From contig NZ_BBOM01000009.1 of assembly GCF_000974485.1 (NCBI RefSeq), positions 496,001 through 560,000 on the forward strand: a stretch of 64,000 nt of DNA, given 5' to 3'. Source of the DNA: Streptomyces sp. NBRC 109706. Its GTDB lineage: Bacteria; Actinomycetota; Actinomycetes; Streptomycetales; Streptomycetaceae. The stretch's first letter is position 1; the number at the start of each line of letters is the position of its first letter. Shown here piece after piece: positions 26,065 through 34,135 of this stretch. A program made the position numbers and the translations under genes. Below the pieces are notes generated by a model, which had not been told where the DNA came from, did no database searches, and saw nothing but the letters and a program-made list of their open reading frames with translations.

Positions 26065-27170
26065 GAACAGCGCTGGTCGTCGGCACGGGTCTGATCGGGA
26101 CATCCGTCGCCCTGGCACTGAGCCGGGGCGGCGTCACCGTGTACCTGGACGATATCGACACCACATCGGCCAGAACCGCCGAGGCGCTGGGCGCCGGTTC
26201 CCTGGAGACGCCGCAGGAGCCGGTGGACCTCGCCGTCCTCGCGATCCCGCCCGCGCACACCGGCACGGTGCTGGCCCACTGCCAGGAACGGGGCGTGGCG
26301 AAGGTCTACACCGATGTCGCCAGCGTCAAGGTACGGCCGCAGGAGGAGTTGGACGCCTCGGGCGGCGACGCGGCCAGCTATGTCGGCGGGCACCCACTGG
26401 CCGGCAGTGAGCGCGGCGGGCCACTCGCCGCCCGCGCCGACCTCTTCGAAGGCCGCCCGTGGGTGCTCACCCCGTCCGCCGGGACCAGGAGGTCCACGCT
26501 GAACCAGGGCCTGGAACTGGTCTCCCTGTGCGGCGGGGTGCCCATGATCATGGACGGCGCCGCGCACGACCGCGCCGTGGCCCTGACCTCGCACGCCCCC
26601 CATCTGATCTCCTCGCTGATGGCGGCCCGGCTGGAGGAGGCGGAGAGCGAACACATCCGGGTCTCCGGACAGGGCCTGCGGGACGTCACCCGTATCGCGG
26701 CGGGCGAACCCGCGCTCTGGGCGGACATCCTGGAGGCGAACGCCGACGCGGTCGCCGACGTCCTGGAGTCCTACGCGGAGGACCTGGGCCGGGTCATCGC
26801 CGCGCTGCGCGCCCCGCGCGACGCGGCGGACCCGGCCCGGCCCAGGGCGTCGGGCGATCTCGACGAGACCCTGCGGCGCGGCAACCGGGGGCGGGCCCGG
26901 GTGCCGCACAAACAGCGTTCACAGCCCACCGCGCATGTCGCCATCCCGGTGGCCATCCCGGACCAACCCGGAGCTCTTGCGCGCCTGTTCGCAAAGGTGA
27001 GCGAGGCGGGAATCAACATCGAGGACGTGCGTATCGAACATTCGCTGAACAAGCCGACCGGCCTGGTCGAGCTGCTGGTGGACCCGGTCTTCATCCCGGA
27101 CATCCGGCTGCTGCTGGACGCCAACGGCTGGACACCCCAGGAGGAGAACCTGCTGGTCGCCGACCGATGA
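26061..27170 (+). CDS. Prephenate dehydrogenase with ACT domain
   Basis: A 369-aa enzyme with an N-terminal Rossmann domain (VVGTGLIGTSVALAL), the catalytic GGHPLAGSERGG segment, a helical dimerisation domain and a C-terminal ACT domain (about 290-365, IPDQPGALARLFAKVSEAGI). It converts prephenate to 4-hydroxyphenylpyruvate. In Hpg clusters a dedicated copy feeds HmaS, and the ACT domain may bind an aromatic amino acid. The ATG overlaps the hpgT stop by 4 nt. It is the last gene of the Hpg operon, followed by a strong hairpin. Confidence 0.93.
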   Translation: MRTALVVGTGLIGTSVALALSRGGVTVYLDDIDTTSARTAEALGAGSLETPQEPVDLAVLAIPPAHTGTVLAHCQERGVAKVYTDVASVKVRPQEELDASGGDAASYVGGHPLAGSERGGPLAARADLFEGRPWVLTPSAGTRRSTLNQGLELVSLCGGVPMIMDGAAHDRAVALTSHAPHLISSLMAARLEEAESEHIRVSGQGLRDVTRIAAGEPALWADILEANADAVADVLESYAEDLGRVIAALRAPRDAADPARPRASGDLDETLRRGNRGRARVPHKQRSQPTAHVAIPVAIPDQPGALARLFAKVSEAGINIEDVRIEHSLNKPTGLVELLVDPVFIPDIRLLLDANGWTPQEENLLVADR

Positions 27171-27180
27171 GAGGCCACAC

Positions 27181-27220
27181 CCCGCCCGGTTCCACGCCCC
27201 GGCGACGGAACCGGGGCGGG
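27181..27220. terminator. Hairpin between convergent pdh and LysR-like genes
   Basis: Left arm CCCGCCCGGTTCC (27,181-27,193), 13-nt loop, right arm GGAACCGGGGCGGG (27,207-27,220) with one bulged G. No T-run, as usual in this GC range. Positioned to stop transcription from both sides. Confidence 0.6.
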
Positions 27221-27239
27221 CGCGGCGGCGCCCGGCGGA

Positions 27240-27497
27240 TCAGGCCGCCGCGCACACACCCTTCATGCCCTCGATGAGGGTCAGGACCGCTCGGGCCGAC
27301 GGCAGGATCATCCGGCCCTCCCTGGTGAGGTGAGCGCCCATCGAATCCCTCGTGAACAACTTGGTGCCAAGCATCTGCTCAAGGCATTTGATCTGGTAGC
27401 TGATCGCGGGCTGCGAATAGCCCAGAGCTTTCGCCGCGTGGTCCATGCGACCAACCTCCGCGACCGAGACGAAAGCCCGAAACTCCCGTTCGTGCAT
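27240..27497 (-). CDS. Single-domain LysR-type helix-turn-helix regulator
   Basis: An 85-aa protein that is only the LysR winged-helix DNA-binding domain: FVSVAEVGRMDHAAKALG, the recognition helix SQPAISYQIKCLEQMLG, then LFTR and the start of the linker helix. The effector-binding domain (about 200 residues) of normal LysR proteins is absent. The ATG at 27497 has AGGAG 6 nt upstream, so the ORF looks intact rather than a random fragment. A clean stop follows, with no LysR-like sequence downstream. It probably regulates the cluster without sensing a ligand, or pairs with another protein. Confidence 0.75.
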   Translation of the reverse strand: MHEREFRAFVSVAEVGRMDHAAKALGYSQPAISYQIKCLEQMLGTKLFTRDSMGAHLTREGRMILPSARAVLTLIEGMKGVCAAA

Positions 27498-27745
27498 GGG
27501 TCTCCTCACCCTTTCGGCGAATTCCATCCGAGTCCTCACACGTTCGGTGACAGGCTGTATCGAAGACTCGAATGCCGAATTTCCTGATCCATAACAGTCC
27601 ATCAAGTCGACCGGAGCAATGCACATTGCAGGAAGCTGCAACGTTGCCCCCCTGCGCCGGCCAACTTCCGCGCTCCTGAAGGGATTACGGATCACGGCAG
27701 GCGATAAACGGGCGCTCTCCTGCCGTGCCCGCGGCCGCCCCGGCG
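27498..27745. other. Intergenic region upstream of the LysR-like gene
   Basis: 248 bp between the start of the LysR-like gene and the end of the ABC1 kinase gene, AT-richer around 27,555-27,640. It must hold the LysR-like promoter. I see an imperfect dyad GAATGCCGAATT near 27,570 that could be a LysR-type site, but no clear -35/-10 pair. Confidence 0.3.
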
Positions 27746-29812
27746 CTACCGTCCGGGGCGTCGCATCGCCCGGAACAGCGCCCTCAGCATCAGAATTCCG
27801 CTGACCACGAGGAGTTGGTAGCCGAGCAGCGGCAGCAGCCCGAGACGCTCGGTCGCCCGGGGGCCCCGGTCGCCGCCGAGGACCACCAGCAGCACCCCCA
27901 TCAACCCGGTGCAGGCCGCCAGCAGGGTGACCGTCATCTGGTGGATCAGCTCGGAGACGAAGCGCTTCTCCCGCTCGTCGGCGAAGATCCGGACCCGCAC
28001 CGTGAGCCGGCCCTCCTCCAGCGCGGCGCTGACGCGTTCGGCCCTTCTGGGCAGCCGGCGCAGCATGGGCAGGACCGAGAGCCCTTCCCGCACGACGCTG
28101 CGGGCCAGCGCCGACAGGTCGGAGACGGGGCCCTCGTCCTCCCTCGCGCCGCCGTGCGGGGAACGCAGCCGGTCGGAGAGCAACCGGGAGGTCAACAGCT
28201 GTGCCTCGTGCAGCATGTTGAAGTCGGGGGCGAGCCGTCCCAGGGTGCCTTTGAGCGTGGCCAGGGCGCGGAAGACCGCCGCGATCTCGGGCGGGACGGT
28301 GAGCCGGTGGCGGGTGAGGATCTGGAACATGGCGGTGAACGTCTCGGTGTCGGGCCGGGCCCCGACGCCCAGGTGCTGGGCCATGAACTGCCCCAACTCC
28401 CGTTCCAACAGCAGGGCGTTGGGCAGCGGTTCGTCGTCCGAGGCACGGGCGCCCAGCAGGCTGATCAACGAGTCGTGCAGCCCGGCCGGATCGCTTCGGC
28501 TCACCGCCAACAGCATCTCCTGGATGGCGAGCCTCGCCGAGGAGTCGATGCGCCCCACCGAGCCGAAGTCCAGGATGCCGAGCCGCCCGTCGTCCAGCAG
28601 CAGCAGATTGCCGGGATGCGGATCGGCGTGGAAGACGCCGGCCGTCACCACCTGCCGGAGGATCGTGGAGAAGACCTCGCGGGCGATGTCGTGGGGGTCG
28701 ATCCCGGCTCGCTCGGCCGTGGCCGCCGCCCGGTCCAGCGTCACACCCTCCAGCCACTCCTGGACCAGCACCCGCGCCGAGGTGTGCTCGTGGTGGACCC
28801 GGGGGATGCGCACCGGGGCGTCCGGCTCCAGGCCGCCGCAGGTGGCGGCGACCGCCTCGGAGTTGCGCGCCTCGACGCGGAAGTCGAGCTCTTCGAGCAC
28901 GGACCTGGCGAACCCCTCACCGAGGTCCTTCAGGCCCAGCGCCGGCGTGGCCCTGGCTCGGGCCTGGAGACCGCGGATGATCGCGGAGACGATGTCCAGA
29001 TCACGTTCCACCACCGCGCGGATGCCCGGACGCTGGACCTTGACGACGACCGTCGGGCCCTCGCGCAGCTTGGCGCAGTGCACCTGGGCTATGGAGGCCG
29101 CCGCGAGCGGCACCTCCTCGACCCATTCGAAGACCTCGTCGATCGGCCGGCCCAACTCCTCCCGGAGCACCGTCTCGACGCCCGGCCAGGGCGCGGACAC
29201 CACCGAACTCTGCAGCAGGCTCAGCTCGTCGATGAAATGCGGCGGCAGCAGGTCGCGGCGGGTGGAGAGGAGCTGCCCCAGCTTGATGAACGCGCCACCG
29301 CAGTCCTCCAGCGCCAGGCGCAGGGACCGCGCGGTCCGCAGCCCGAACTCGTCCGGCTGGCGGGCCCGTTCCCAGCTTCTGCGGCCGCGCAGCAGGCCGC
29401 TGAGGCCGTGCCGCATGAAGATGCGGCTGATCTCGGAATAGCGGCGGGCCCGGTGCAGTCGGCCCCCCATGGCGCGCCAGCTCCGCAACGGCCAGGCCCA
29501 ACTGCCGTACGGGAGAAAGACCTCAAGCAGCACCAGGGCGCCCATCGCGGCGAAGACGGCCAGCGCGAACTGGACGCCGGTCAGGGCGCTCACCCCCTCC
29601 TGTTCCCGGACCAGCGGCCGGAACAGCGCCATCGCGGCCAGCCCGGCGAGGCCGGCACAGGCCGCCCGCAGGGGGCTCACCCTGATGCCCAACAGCCGGC
29701 GGGAGACGACGGAGAACGCCAGCACGACGACGAAGACCGAGGCGACCACGGTGAGCACGATCAGCAGTCCGAAGGACATCTCCTCGATCCGAACGGTCGA
29801 GAGAGGGGTCAT
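27746..29812 (-). CDS. ABC1/UbiB-family atypical kinase, membrane-anchored
   Basis: A 688-aa protein. Two N-terminal hydrophobic helices and about two C-terminal ones flank an ABC1/AarF/UbiB kinase-like domain (about 150-530). Visible features are the family KxGQ-like element IKLGQLLSTRRDLLP, the ATP-lysine VVVKVQRPGI, FHADPHPGN and GILDFGSVGRID. UbiB-type proteins support isoprenoid-quinone or lipid metabolism through ATPase activity. Many actinobacteria carry several of unknown role. The ATG at 29812 has AAGGA upstream. It sits between mbtH and the LysR-like gene, so it may be in the cluster by chance or be co-transcribed from it. Nothing seen ties it to peptide assembly. Confidence 0.85.
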   Translation of the reverse strand: MTPLSTVRIEEMSFGLLIVLTVVASVFVVVLAFSVVSRRLLGIRVSPLRAACAGLAGLAAMALFRPLVREQEGVSALTGVQFALAVFAAMGALVLLEVFLPYGSWAWPLRSWRAMGGRLHRARRYSEISRIFMRHGLSGLLRGRRSWERARQPDEFGLRTARSLRLALEDCGGAFIKLGQLLSTRRDLLPPHFIDELSLLQSSVVSAPWPGVETVLREELGRPIDEVFEWVEEVPLAAASIAQVHCAKLREGPTVVVKVQRPGIRAVVERDLDIVSAIIRGLQARARATPALGLKDLGEGFARSVLEELDFRVEARNSEAVAATCGGLEPDAPVRIPRVHHEHTSARVLVQEWLEGVTLDRAAATAERAGIDPHDIAREVFSTILRQVVTAGVFHADPHPGNLLLLDDGRLGILDFGSVGRIDSSARLAIQEMLLAVSRSDPAGLHDSLISLLGARASDDEPLPNALLLERELGQFMAQHLGVGARPDTETFTAMFQILTRHRLTVPPEIAAVFRALATLKGTLGRLAPDFNMLHEAQLLTSRLLSDRLRSPHGGAREDEGPVSDLSALARSVVREGLSVLPMLRRLPRRAERVSAALEEGRLTVRVRIFADEREKRFVSELIHQMTVTLLAACTGLMGVLLVVLGGDRGPRATERLGLLPLLGYQLLVVSGILMLRALFRAMRRPGR

Positions 29813-29941
29813 GGGGACGTTCCTTCCGGCGTGGTGTTCCGCCAGTGGCACCCTAACGTCCGGACAACAGACCGGCACCGGCCGCCGGGACGTGGAGCGT
29901 TGTCCGGTGACCGGTGCCGGCGGGGACCAGTGGGGGCGAGG

Positions 29942-30151
29942 TCAGCCCATCGCCTCGACCAGGCTCTTGGGCCGCATGTCGGTCCAGTTCTCGTTGATGT
30001 AGTCCAGGCACGCCTGCCGGCTGTCCTGGCCGTGCACCGCGTTCCATCCGGCCGGGATCTCCGCGAAGGCGGGCCAGAGGGAGTACTGCGCCTCGTCGTT
30101 GACCAGCACGTAGTAGCTGGCGTCCTCGTCCTCGAAGGGGTTGCTGCTCAT
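29942..30151 (-). CDS. MbtH-like protein, NRPS adenylation-domain partner
   Basis: A 69-aa MbtH family protein with the complete signature NPFEDEDASYYVLVNDEAQ, SLWPAF, IPAGW and ENWTDMRPKSL. MbtH proteins bind NRPS adenylation domains and are often needed for their folding and activity. AAGGAA precedes the ATG. It follows the DsbA-like gene by 87 nt on the same strand, so it is probably the tail of the polyketide operon. Its presence implies that the cluster's NRPS was, or is, functional. Confidence 0.96.
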   Translation of the reverse strand: MSSNPFEDEDASYYVLVNDEAQYSLWPAFAEIPAGWNAVHGQDSRQACLDYINENWTDMRPKSLVEAMG

Positions 30152-30238
30152 GGAGTGGTTCCTTCCTGTCCGGTTTTCTGCTGACGCGTTGCCGTGGGCG
30201 GGCGGACCCGCCCACGGCCCAGATGGCCAGGCCCTGTC

Positions 30239-30949
30239 CTAACCACAGCCACCGGCGTGGCCCTGGTCGCCCGCCGGCACGAGCACGGCGGGCGGCACCT
30301 CCTCGGCCGGCCGTGGGGTCGGGGCGGTCGACGCGGCCTTGGCGCGGACAGCCGCGACAAAACCGGGCAACCGGTCCAACCCCCAGAACTTGTCGAACCG
30401 CTGGATGAAGAACGGCACCCCGAAGACGCCGTCCCTGTCCACGTTACGCAGCGCGGCGAGACCGCGCTCCCGAAGCTCGGGATCGTCGGACGCGTTCGCC
30501 AAGGCATCGGCGTCCAGGCCGAGTTCGTCGGCGACCGCGGCGATGGTCGCCCGCTGCGAGATGTCCTCGCCGCGTTCGAAGCGGGCCCGGTAGACCGCGG
30601 CGATGTAGTCCCTGCCCCGGCCGGCGTCCTCCGCGACCAGCCAGGCCAGATGGGACACCTCCCAGTTGGGCTCGGTGTCCACCGGCCAGGCCACCGAGAG
30701 GCCACGGGCGGTGGTCAGCCGCTTGATGTCCTGAAGGATGTAGAGGTGCTTCTCCTTCGACATGGGGACATAGGGCAGCCGCACGCCGGACTCCGCCAGC
30801 CGCGCGGCGCCGGCCTCGTCCGGCTCCCAGTACGGGTGCCAGGCGATCGCGTCCGCCACGTCCGGGGCAGTCTCGGTCAACTCGCGGAAGGCGAGCCAGG
30901 AGTAGGGACTGCGGAGGGAGAAGTACCAGCGCGGTGGTTTGACGGCCAA
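30239..30949 (-). CDS. DsbA-family protein, 2-hydroxychromene-2-carboxylate isomerase-like
   Basis: A 236-aa thioredoxin-fold protein of the DsbA/HCCA isomerase type. The active-site position is RSPYSWLA with Ser rather than a CxxC pair, so it is not a disulfide oxidoreductase. A cis-Pro loop GVFGVPFFI is present. HCCA isomerases use glutathione or a similar cofactor for cis-trans isomerisation. Homologues in clusters that make cinnamoyl or polyene acyl chains with discrete KS/ACP proteins have been proposed to isomerise a polyene double bond before ring closure (recalled). It lies 53 nt after the ketoreductase gene in the same operon. Confidence 0.85.
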   Translation of the reverse strand: MAVKPPRWYFSLRSPYSWLAFRELTETAPDVADAIAWHPYWEPDEAGAARLAESGVRLPYVPMSKEKHLYILQDIKRLTTARGLSVAWPVDTEPNWEVSHLAWLVAEDAGRGRDYIAAVYRARFERGEDISQRATIAAVADELGLDADALANASDDPELRERGLAALRNVDRDGVFGVPFFIQRFDKFWGLDRLPGFVAAVRAKAASTAPTPRPAEEVPPAVLVPAGDQGHAGGCG

Positions 30950-31002
30950 CGTGACTCCTTGGAAAGAGCGGCGTGGATCGGTGCCGGGCTCGGATACCGG
31001 TG

Positions 31003-31749
31003 CTAGAGGGTGATGCCGCCGTCGATCTGGAAGACGGAGCCGGTGATGTAGCCGGCCTTGTCCGACGCGAGGTACGACACGAGTTCGGCCACCTCGTCGG
31101 CCCGGCCCAGCCGGCGCAGCGGGACGGCGGCCAGCGCCTTCTCCTTCGCCCCGCCGCTGAGCACCGAGGTCATGTCCGTGTCGATGAACCCGGGCGCCAC
31201 CACGTTGGCGCGGATGCCGTAGCCGCCGACCTCCTTGGCCAGGGCCCGGGAGAACCCGATGATCCCGGCCTTGGAGGCCGAGTAGTTGCTCTGGGTGGGG
31301 TTCCCGTAGACGCCGGCGACGGAGGAGATGTTGATGATGGCGCCGCTCTTACGCTTCATCATGGAGAACACGACGGACCGGCAGACGTTGTAGACGCCGT
31401 CCAGGTTGACGTCGAGCACCTGGTGCCATTCCTCGTCCTTCATCAGCAGCAGCGGGTTGTCCCGCGTGATGCCGGCGGCCGTCACCGCCACGTCGATCGG
31501 GGCGAGCGTCTCCTCGGTCTCCGCCACGAAGGCGCGCACCAGCTCGGCGTCCCTGACGTCGACCTTGCGGCTGATGACCCGCACGCCGAACTCCTGGGCC
31601 TCCTTCTCCAGACTGAGGGCGGCCTCCTCGTTCGACTGGTAACAGAAGGACACGTCGAAGCCGTCCCGCGCCAGGGTCAGCACGCTGGCGCGCCCGATGC
31701 CTCGGGAACCGCCGGTGACCAGCGCCACCCGGGACTCGTTCTCTGCCAT
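31003..31749 (-). CDS. 3-oxoacyl-ACP reductase (FabG-like ketoreductase)
   Basis: A 248-aa short-chain dehydrogenase. It has the NADPH-binding TGGSRGIG (residues about 12-19), NVNL-type DVNLDG, Ser in INISSVAG and the Tyr-x-x-x-Lys pair in NYSASKAG. The C terminus ITGSVFQIDGGITL is FabG-like. It would reduce 3-oxoacyl-ACP chains built by the neighbouring KS proteins. Size and motifs are complete. It is part of the minus-strand polyketide operon, 54 nt after the dehydratase-like gene. Confidence 0.93.
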   Translation of the reverse strand: MAENESRVALVTGGSRGIGRASVLTLARDGFDVSFCYQSNEEAALSLEKEAQEFGVRVISRKVDVRDAELVRAFVAETEETLAPIDVAVTAAGITRDNPLLLMKDEEWHQVLDVNLDGVYNVCRSVVFSMMKRKSGAIINISSVAGVYGNPTQSNYSASKAGIIGFSRALAKEVGGYGIRANVVAPGFIDTDMTSVLSGGAKEKALAAVPLRRLGRADEVAELVSYLASDKAGYITGSVFQIDGGITL

Positions 31750-31803
31750 GGTTCTCCCAAAGTGTTTCGGCCGGCTGATCCGCCGGCGGACTGTTCGCCG
31801 GCG

Positions 31804-32298
31804 TCAGGACCCGACCGGGGCCTGCTCGGACGGGCGCAGCTCGGACGCGGGCCGGAAGGCCATCACGGCGCGCTCGACCGTCAGCACCGGCTCGCCGTCC
31901 ACCCGGCTGTCGCCCTCGATGATCACGGTGTCGCCCAACGCCCGTGAGATCACCGCGTGGTGCTCCAGCACGTCGCCGGGCAGGACGGCCCGGTGGAAGG
32001 TGATCTCCGAGGCGCCGCCGAACAGCATGACCTTGCCGTCGAACAGGTCGGGCTCGGGGGACTCCCAGGTGCACAGCAGCGCCGCCGCCTGCGCCCAGGA
32101 CTCCGTCAACAGCGCCTTGGGGTAGGCGAAGTCGGCCGCGACGGCGTCCGGTCCGAGCTTCTGGTACCAGGGCTCGTTGCAGGTCACCGCCTTGGTCGCG
32201 ACGACCCGCTCGCCCGGCGCGATCTCCTTCACCCGGTCGACCAGCAGCATCGGAAACCGGTGCGGCAGCACGTTCCTGATCTCCGGTTGGCCGATCAT
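31804..32298 (-). CDS. Hot-dog dehydratase-like subunit, degenerate active site
   Basis: A 164-aa hot-dog protein. Its N terminus LPHRFPMLLVDRV is that of FabZ-type 3-hydroxyacyl-ACP dehydratases. The following catalytic loop, GHFPxxPxxPGV in FabZ, is replaced by KLGPDAVAADFAYP, so the catalytic His is missing. The Glu-bearing helix (LLTESWAQ) remains. Its ATG overlaps the stop of the complete hot-dog dehydratase gene (32,295-32,720). The simplest reading is a heterodimer in which this subunit is structural or sets the substrate tunnel. Heterodimeric dehydratases are known in aryl-polyene systems. Confidence 0.82.
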   Translation of the reverse strand: MIGQPEIRNVLPHRFPMLLVDRVKEIAPGERVVATKAVTCNEPWYQKLGPDAVAADFAYPKALLTESWAQAAALLCTWESPEPDLFDGKVMLFGGASEITFHRAVLPGDVLEHHAVISRALGDTVIIEGDSRVDGEPVLTVERAVMAFRPASELRPSEQAPVGS

Positions 32299-32720
32299 GC
32301 CGTCTCCTCAGCGGTGAACCGCAGCCGCATCTGGGCGGCCACGCCTCGAACGGTGGTCACCTGGGCCTTGCAGCTCCAGGCGTCGGACGTGCGGGTCCAG
32401 GTCAGCTCCACGTCCAGCTGGTCGCCGGGAAAGACCGGGCTCAGAAACCTGGTGCTCTCCACCGCGGCCAGCTCGGCGCCGCCGGCGCCCGGCGGAAGGG
32501 TCGCCAGCCCGCTGAGGTGGACGCACTCGATCACACAGACGCCGGGGAAGATCGGGAAGCCCGGGTAGTGCCCCGGGAAGACCGTCTCGTCCTCGCCCAC
32601 GGTGAGCGTGGTCACCGCGTGCCGGCGCCCCTTCTCGTCCGCCTCGGCGGCCGGCGGTCGGACGACCTTGACCTCGGCGTCGACCGGGCTGGCCGGCCTG
32701 GACGCGCTGGACGGGGTCAC
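32295..32720 (-). CDS. Hot-dog 3-hydroxyacyl-ACP dehydratase subunit (FabZ/FabA-like)
   Basis: A 141-aa hot-dog protein with the active-site loop FPGHYPGFPIFPGV and the following helix VIECVHLSG, supplying the His and Glu used by FabZ-type dehydratases. It would remove water from 3-hydroxyacyl-ACP to leave a double bond, and repeated use would give a polyene. Start and stop overlap its neighbours by 4 nt each (ACP upstream, degenerate hot-dog downstream), supporting equal synthesis of the three proteins. Confidence 0.85.
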   Translation of the reverse strand: MTPSSASRPASPVDAEVKVVRPPAAEADEKGRRHAVTTLTVGEDETVFPGHYPGFPIFPGVCVIECVHLSGLATLPPGAGGAELAAVESTRFLSPVFPGDQLDVELTWTRTSDAWSCKAQVTTVRGVAAQMRLRFTAEETA

Positions 32721-32995
32721 GCCGGGCCGAGCTTTCCGCGCACCGTCTCATAGGCCTGCCTCAGGGAGGTGACCTGCCTCAACTCAGCCTCGACGAACCG
32801 CAGTTGGTACTTCTTCTCCAGGGCCACCACCACTTCGAGGGCCATCAGGGAGTCGATCCCCAGATCCTCGGAGAAGACGGCGTCGTCCGTCAGCTCCTCG
32901 GTGTCGAGGTCGAGGACGCCGGCGATCGTGGTGCGCAGGTCCTCCAGGTCCAGTGCCGCCGGGGAGCCGGTCGAGTCGGTGGATGCAGTCGTCAT
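32717..32995 (-). CDS. Acyl carrier protein
   Basis: A 92-aa acidic protein with the phosphopantetheine attachment site DLGIDSLMALEV (Ser49) and the four-helix ACP pattern. A Thr/Ser/Ala-rich N-terminal tail of about 14 residues is unusual but short. It is one of two ACPs in the operon. The other is at 39,462-39,713 and has a different helix II. Its stop overlaps the dehydratase ATG. Confidence 0.94.
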   Translation of the reverse strand: MTTASTDSTGSPAALDLEDLRTTIAGVLDLDTEELTDDAVFSEDLGIDSLMALEVVVALEKKYQLRFVEAELRQVTSLRQAYETVRGKLGPA

Positions 32996-33031
32996 GTCAT
33001 GTCCGTCTGTGTCAGGGGGTGGAAAGGGTGG

Positions 33032-34135
33032 TCATCGGAAGCGGAGCAGGGTGCAGCCGACCGCGCCGTCACGGTCGACGGAGGTGATCAGGCCGACCCG
33101 TCCGGTCGCCTCGGGGTCGTTCTCGGCCCGGGCCAGCACGCCGGCGATCTGGAAGGCGGCGGCCGCCGCCCCGGTGTCGCCGATCAGCGGGGTCTGCGGG
33201 ACGCGCGACGGCACCGCGCCGCCGACGGTCTCCTCGACCGACGCCCACTCCTCCTCGCCCGCCCGGCCGGGGGCTTCGCCGGTCGCCACGGCCCAGATCT
33301 CCTCGACGCCCACCTCGGCGCGGCGCAGCGCGCGCTCCAGGCAGGAGCGGAGCGCGGGACGGACGGCGCCGTCGACGGCGATGCCCATCTCCACGGCCAG
33401 GACCTCGGCCAGCACCGGCTGGTCGGGGTCGGCGGAGCCGCCCCGCTCGACCAGCAGCAGCCCGCAGCCCTCGCCGGACGGCGCCACGGCACCGGGCTCG
33501 GCGTCGTTGGTGTGCTTGTCCAGCCAGGACCTGGCGTGCGAGAACTCCTCGACGGCGCCGCAGAGCACGGTCCGCGCCCGGCCGAACCGCAGCAGCCGCC
33601 TGGCGTAGTTGAGGGCGTAGAGACCCGCCGCGTGCCCGCCGGCGATGGTGGTGTTGGGGCCCTTGAGCTGGTGCCAGATGGCGCTCTGTCCGGCGGCGCA
33701 GTTCATGACCGCGTTGGGGAAGCGCGCCGGGTCGACGAAGTACGGCTTCTCCCCGGTGAGGGAGTCACGGGTGAAGTCCATCTGACTCTGCACGCTGCCG
33801 GTGGTCGTGCCCAGGACCAGCGCGGCCTCCTCGCCGGTGCCGACCCGCCGGTTGCGCGGCGAGTCGTCCAGCAGCCGGCTGACCGCCGTGATCGCGAGCC
33901 CGGTGACCCGGTCCATCGACCGGGTGCCCTTCTTGCCGAGCACCTCACGCACCCGGAAGTCCGGTACCAGACAGGCGGTTTCGGCCGCGGCCTGCCATTC
34001 GTCGTCGAGCGGCGCGACGGTCTGCCGGCCTTCCCTGAGCCCGTCCGCGAAGGCGGCGCGCCCGATCCCGAAGGGCGAGACCGCCGTCCAGGCGGTGATG
34101 ACCGGTCGGTCCTGGAGAGCTGTCGCGGTGCTCAC
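33032..34135 (-). CDS. Ketosynthase-like protein lacking the active-site Cys (CLF-like)
   Basis: A 367-aa thiolase-fold protein, shorter than a normal KS (about 410). At the nucleophile position it has NTTIAGGHAAGLYAL where a KS would have T-A-C-x-x-G, so the Cys is replaced and it cannot be acylated. The His/Asn motifs of the C-terminal half are also degraded (ATGEAPG instead of HGTGT). It most likely acts as a chain-length-factor-like partner of one of the true KS proteins. The ATG overlaps the stop of the double hot-dog gene. Confidence 0.85.
   Translation of the reverse strand: MSTATALQDRPVITAWTAVSPFGIGRAAFADGLREGRQTVAPLDDEWQAAAETACLVPDFRVREVLGKKGTRSMDRVTGLAITAVSRLLDDSPRNRRVGTGEEAALVLGTTTGSVQSQMDFTRDSLTGEKPYFVDPARFPNAVMNCAAGQSAIWHQLKGPNTTIAGGHAAGLYALNYARRLLRFGRARTVLCGAVEEFSHARSWLDKHTNDAEPGAVAPSGEGCGLLLVERGGSADPDQPVLAEVLAVEMGIAVDGAVRPALRSCLERALRRAEVGVEEIWAVATGEAPGRAGEEEWASVEETVGGAVPSRVPQTPLIGDTGAAAAAFQIAGVLARAENDPEATGRVGLITSVDRDGAVGCTLLRFR

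Noticed and set aside
30239..30949. Disulfide oxidoreductase
   Set aside because: No CxxC. The active-site position is Ser, as in HCCA isomerases.
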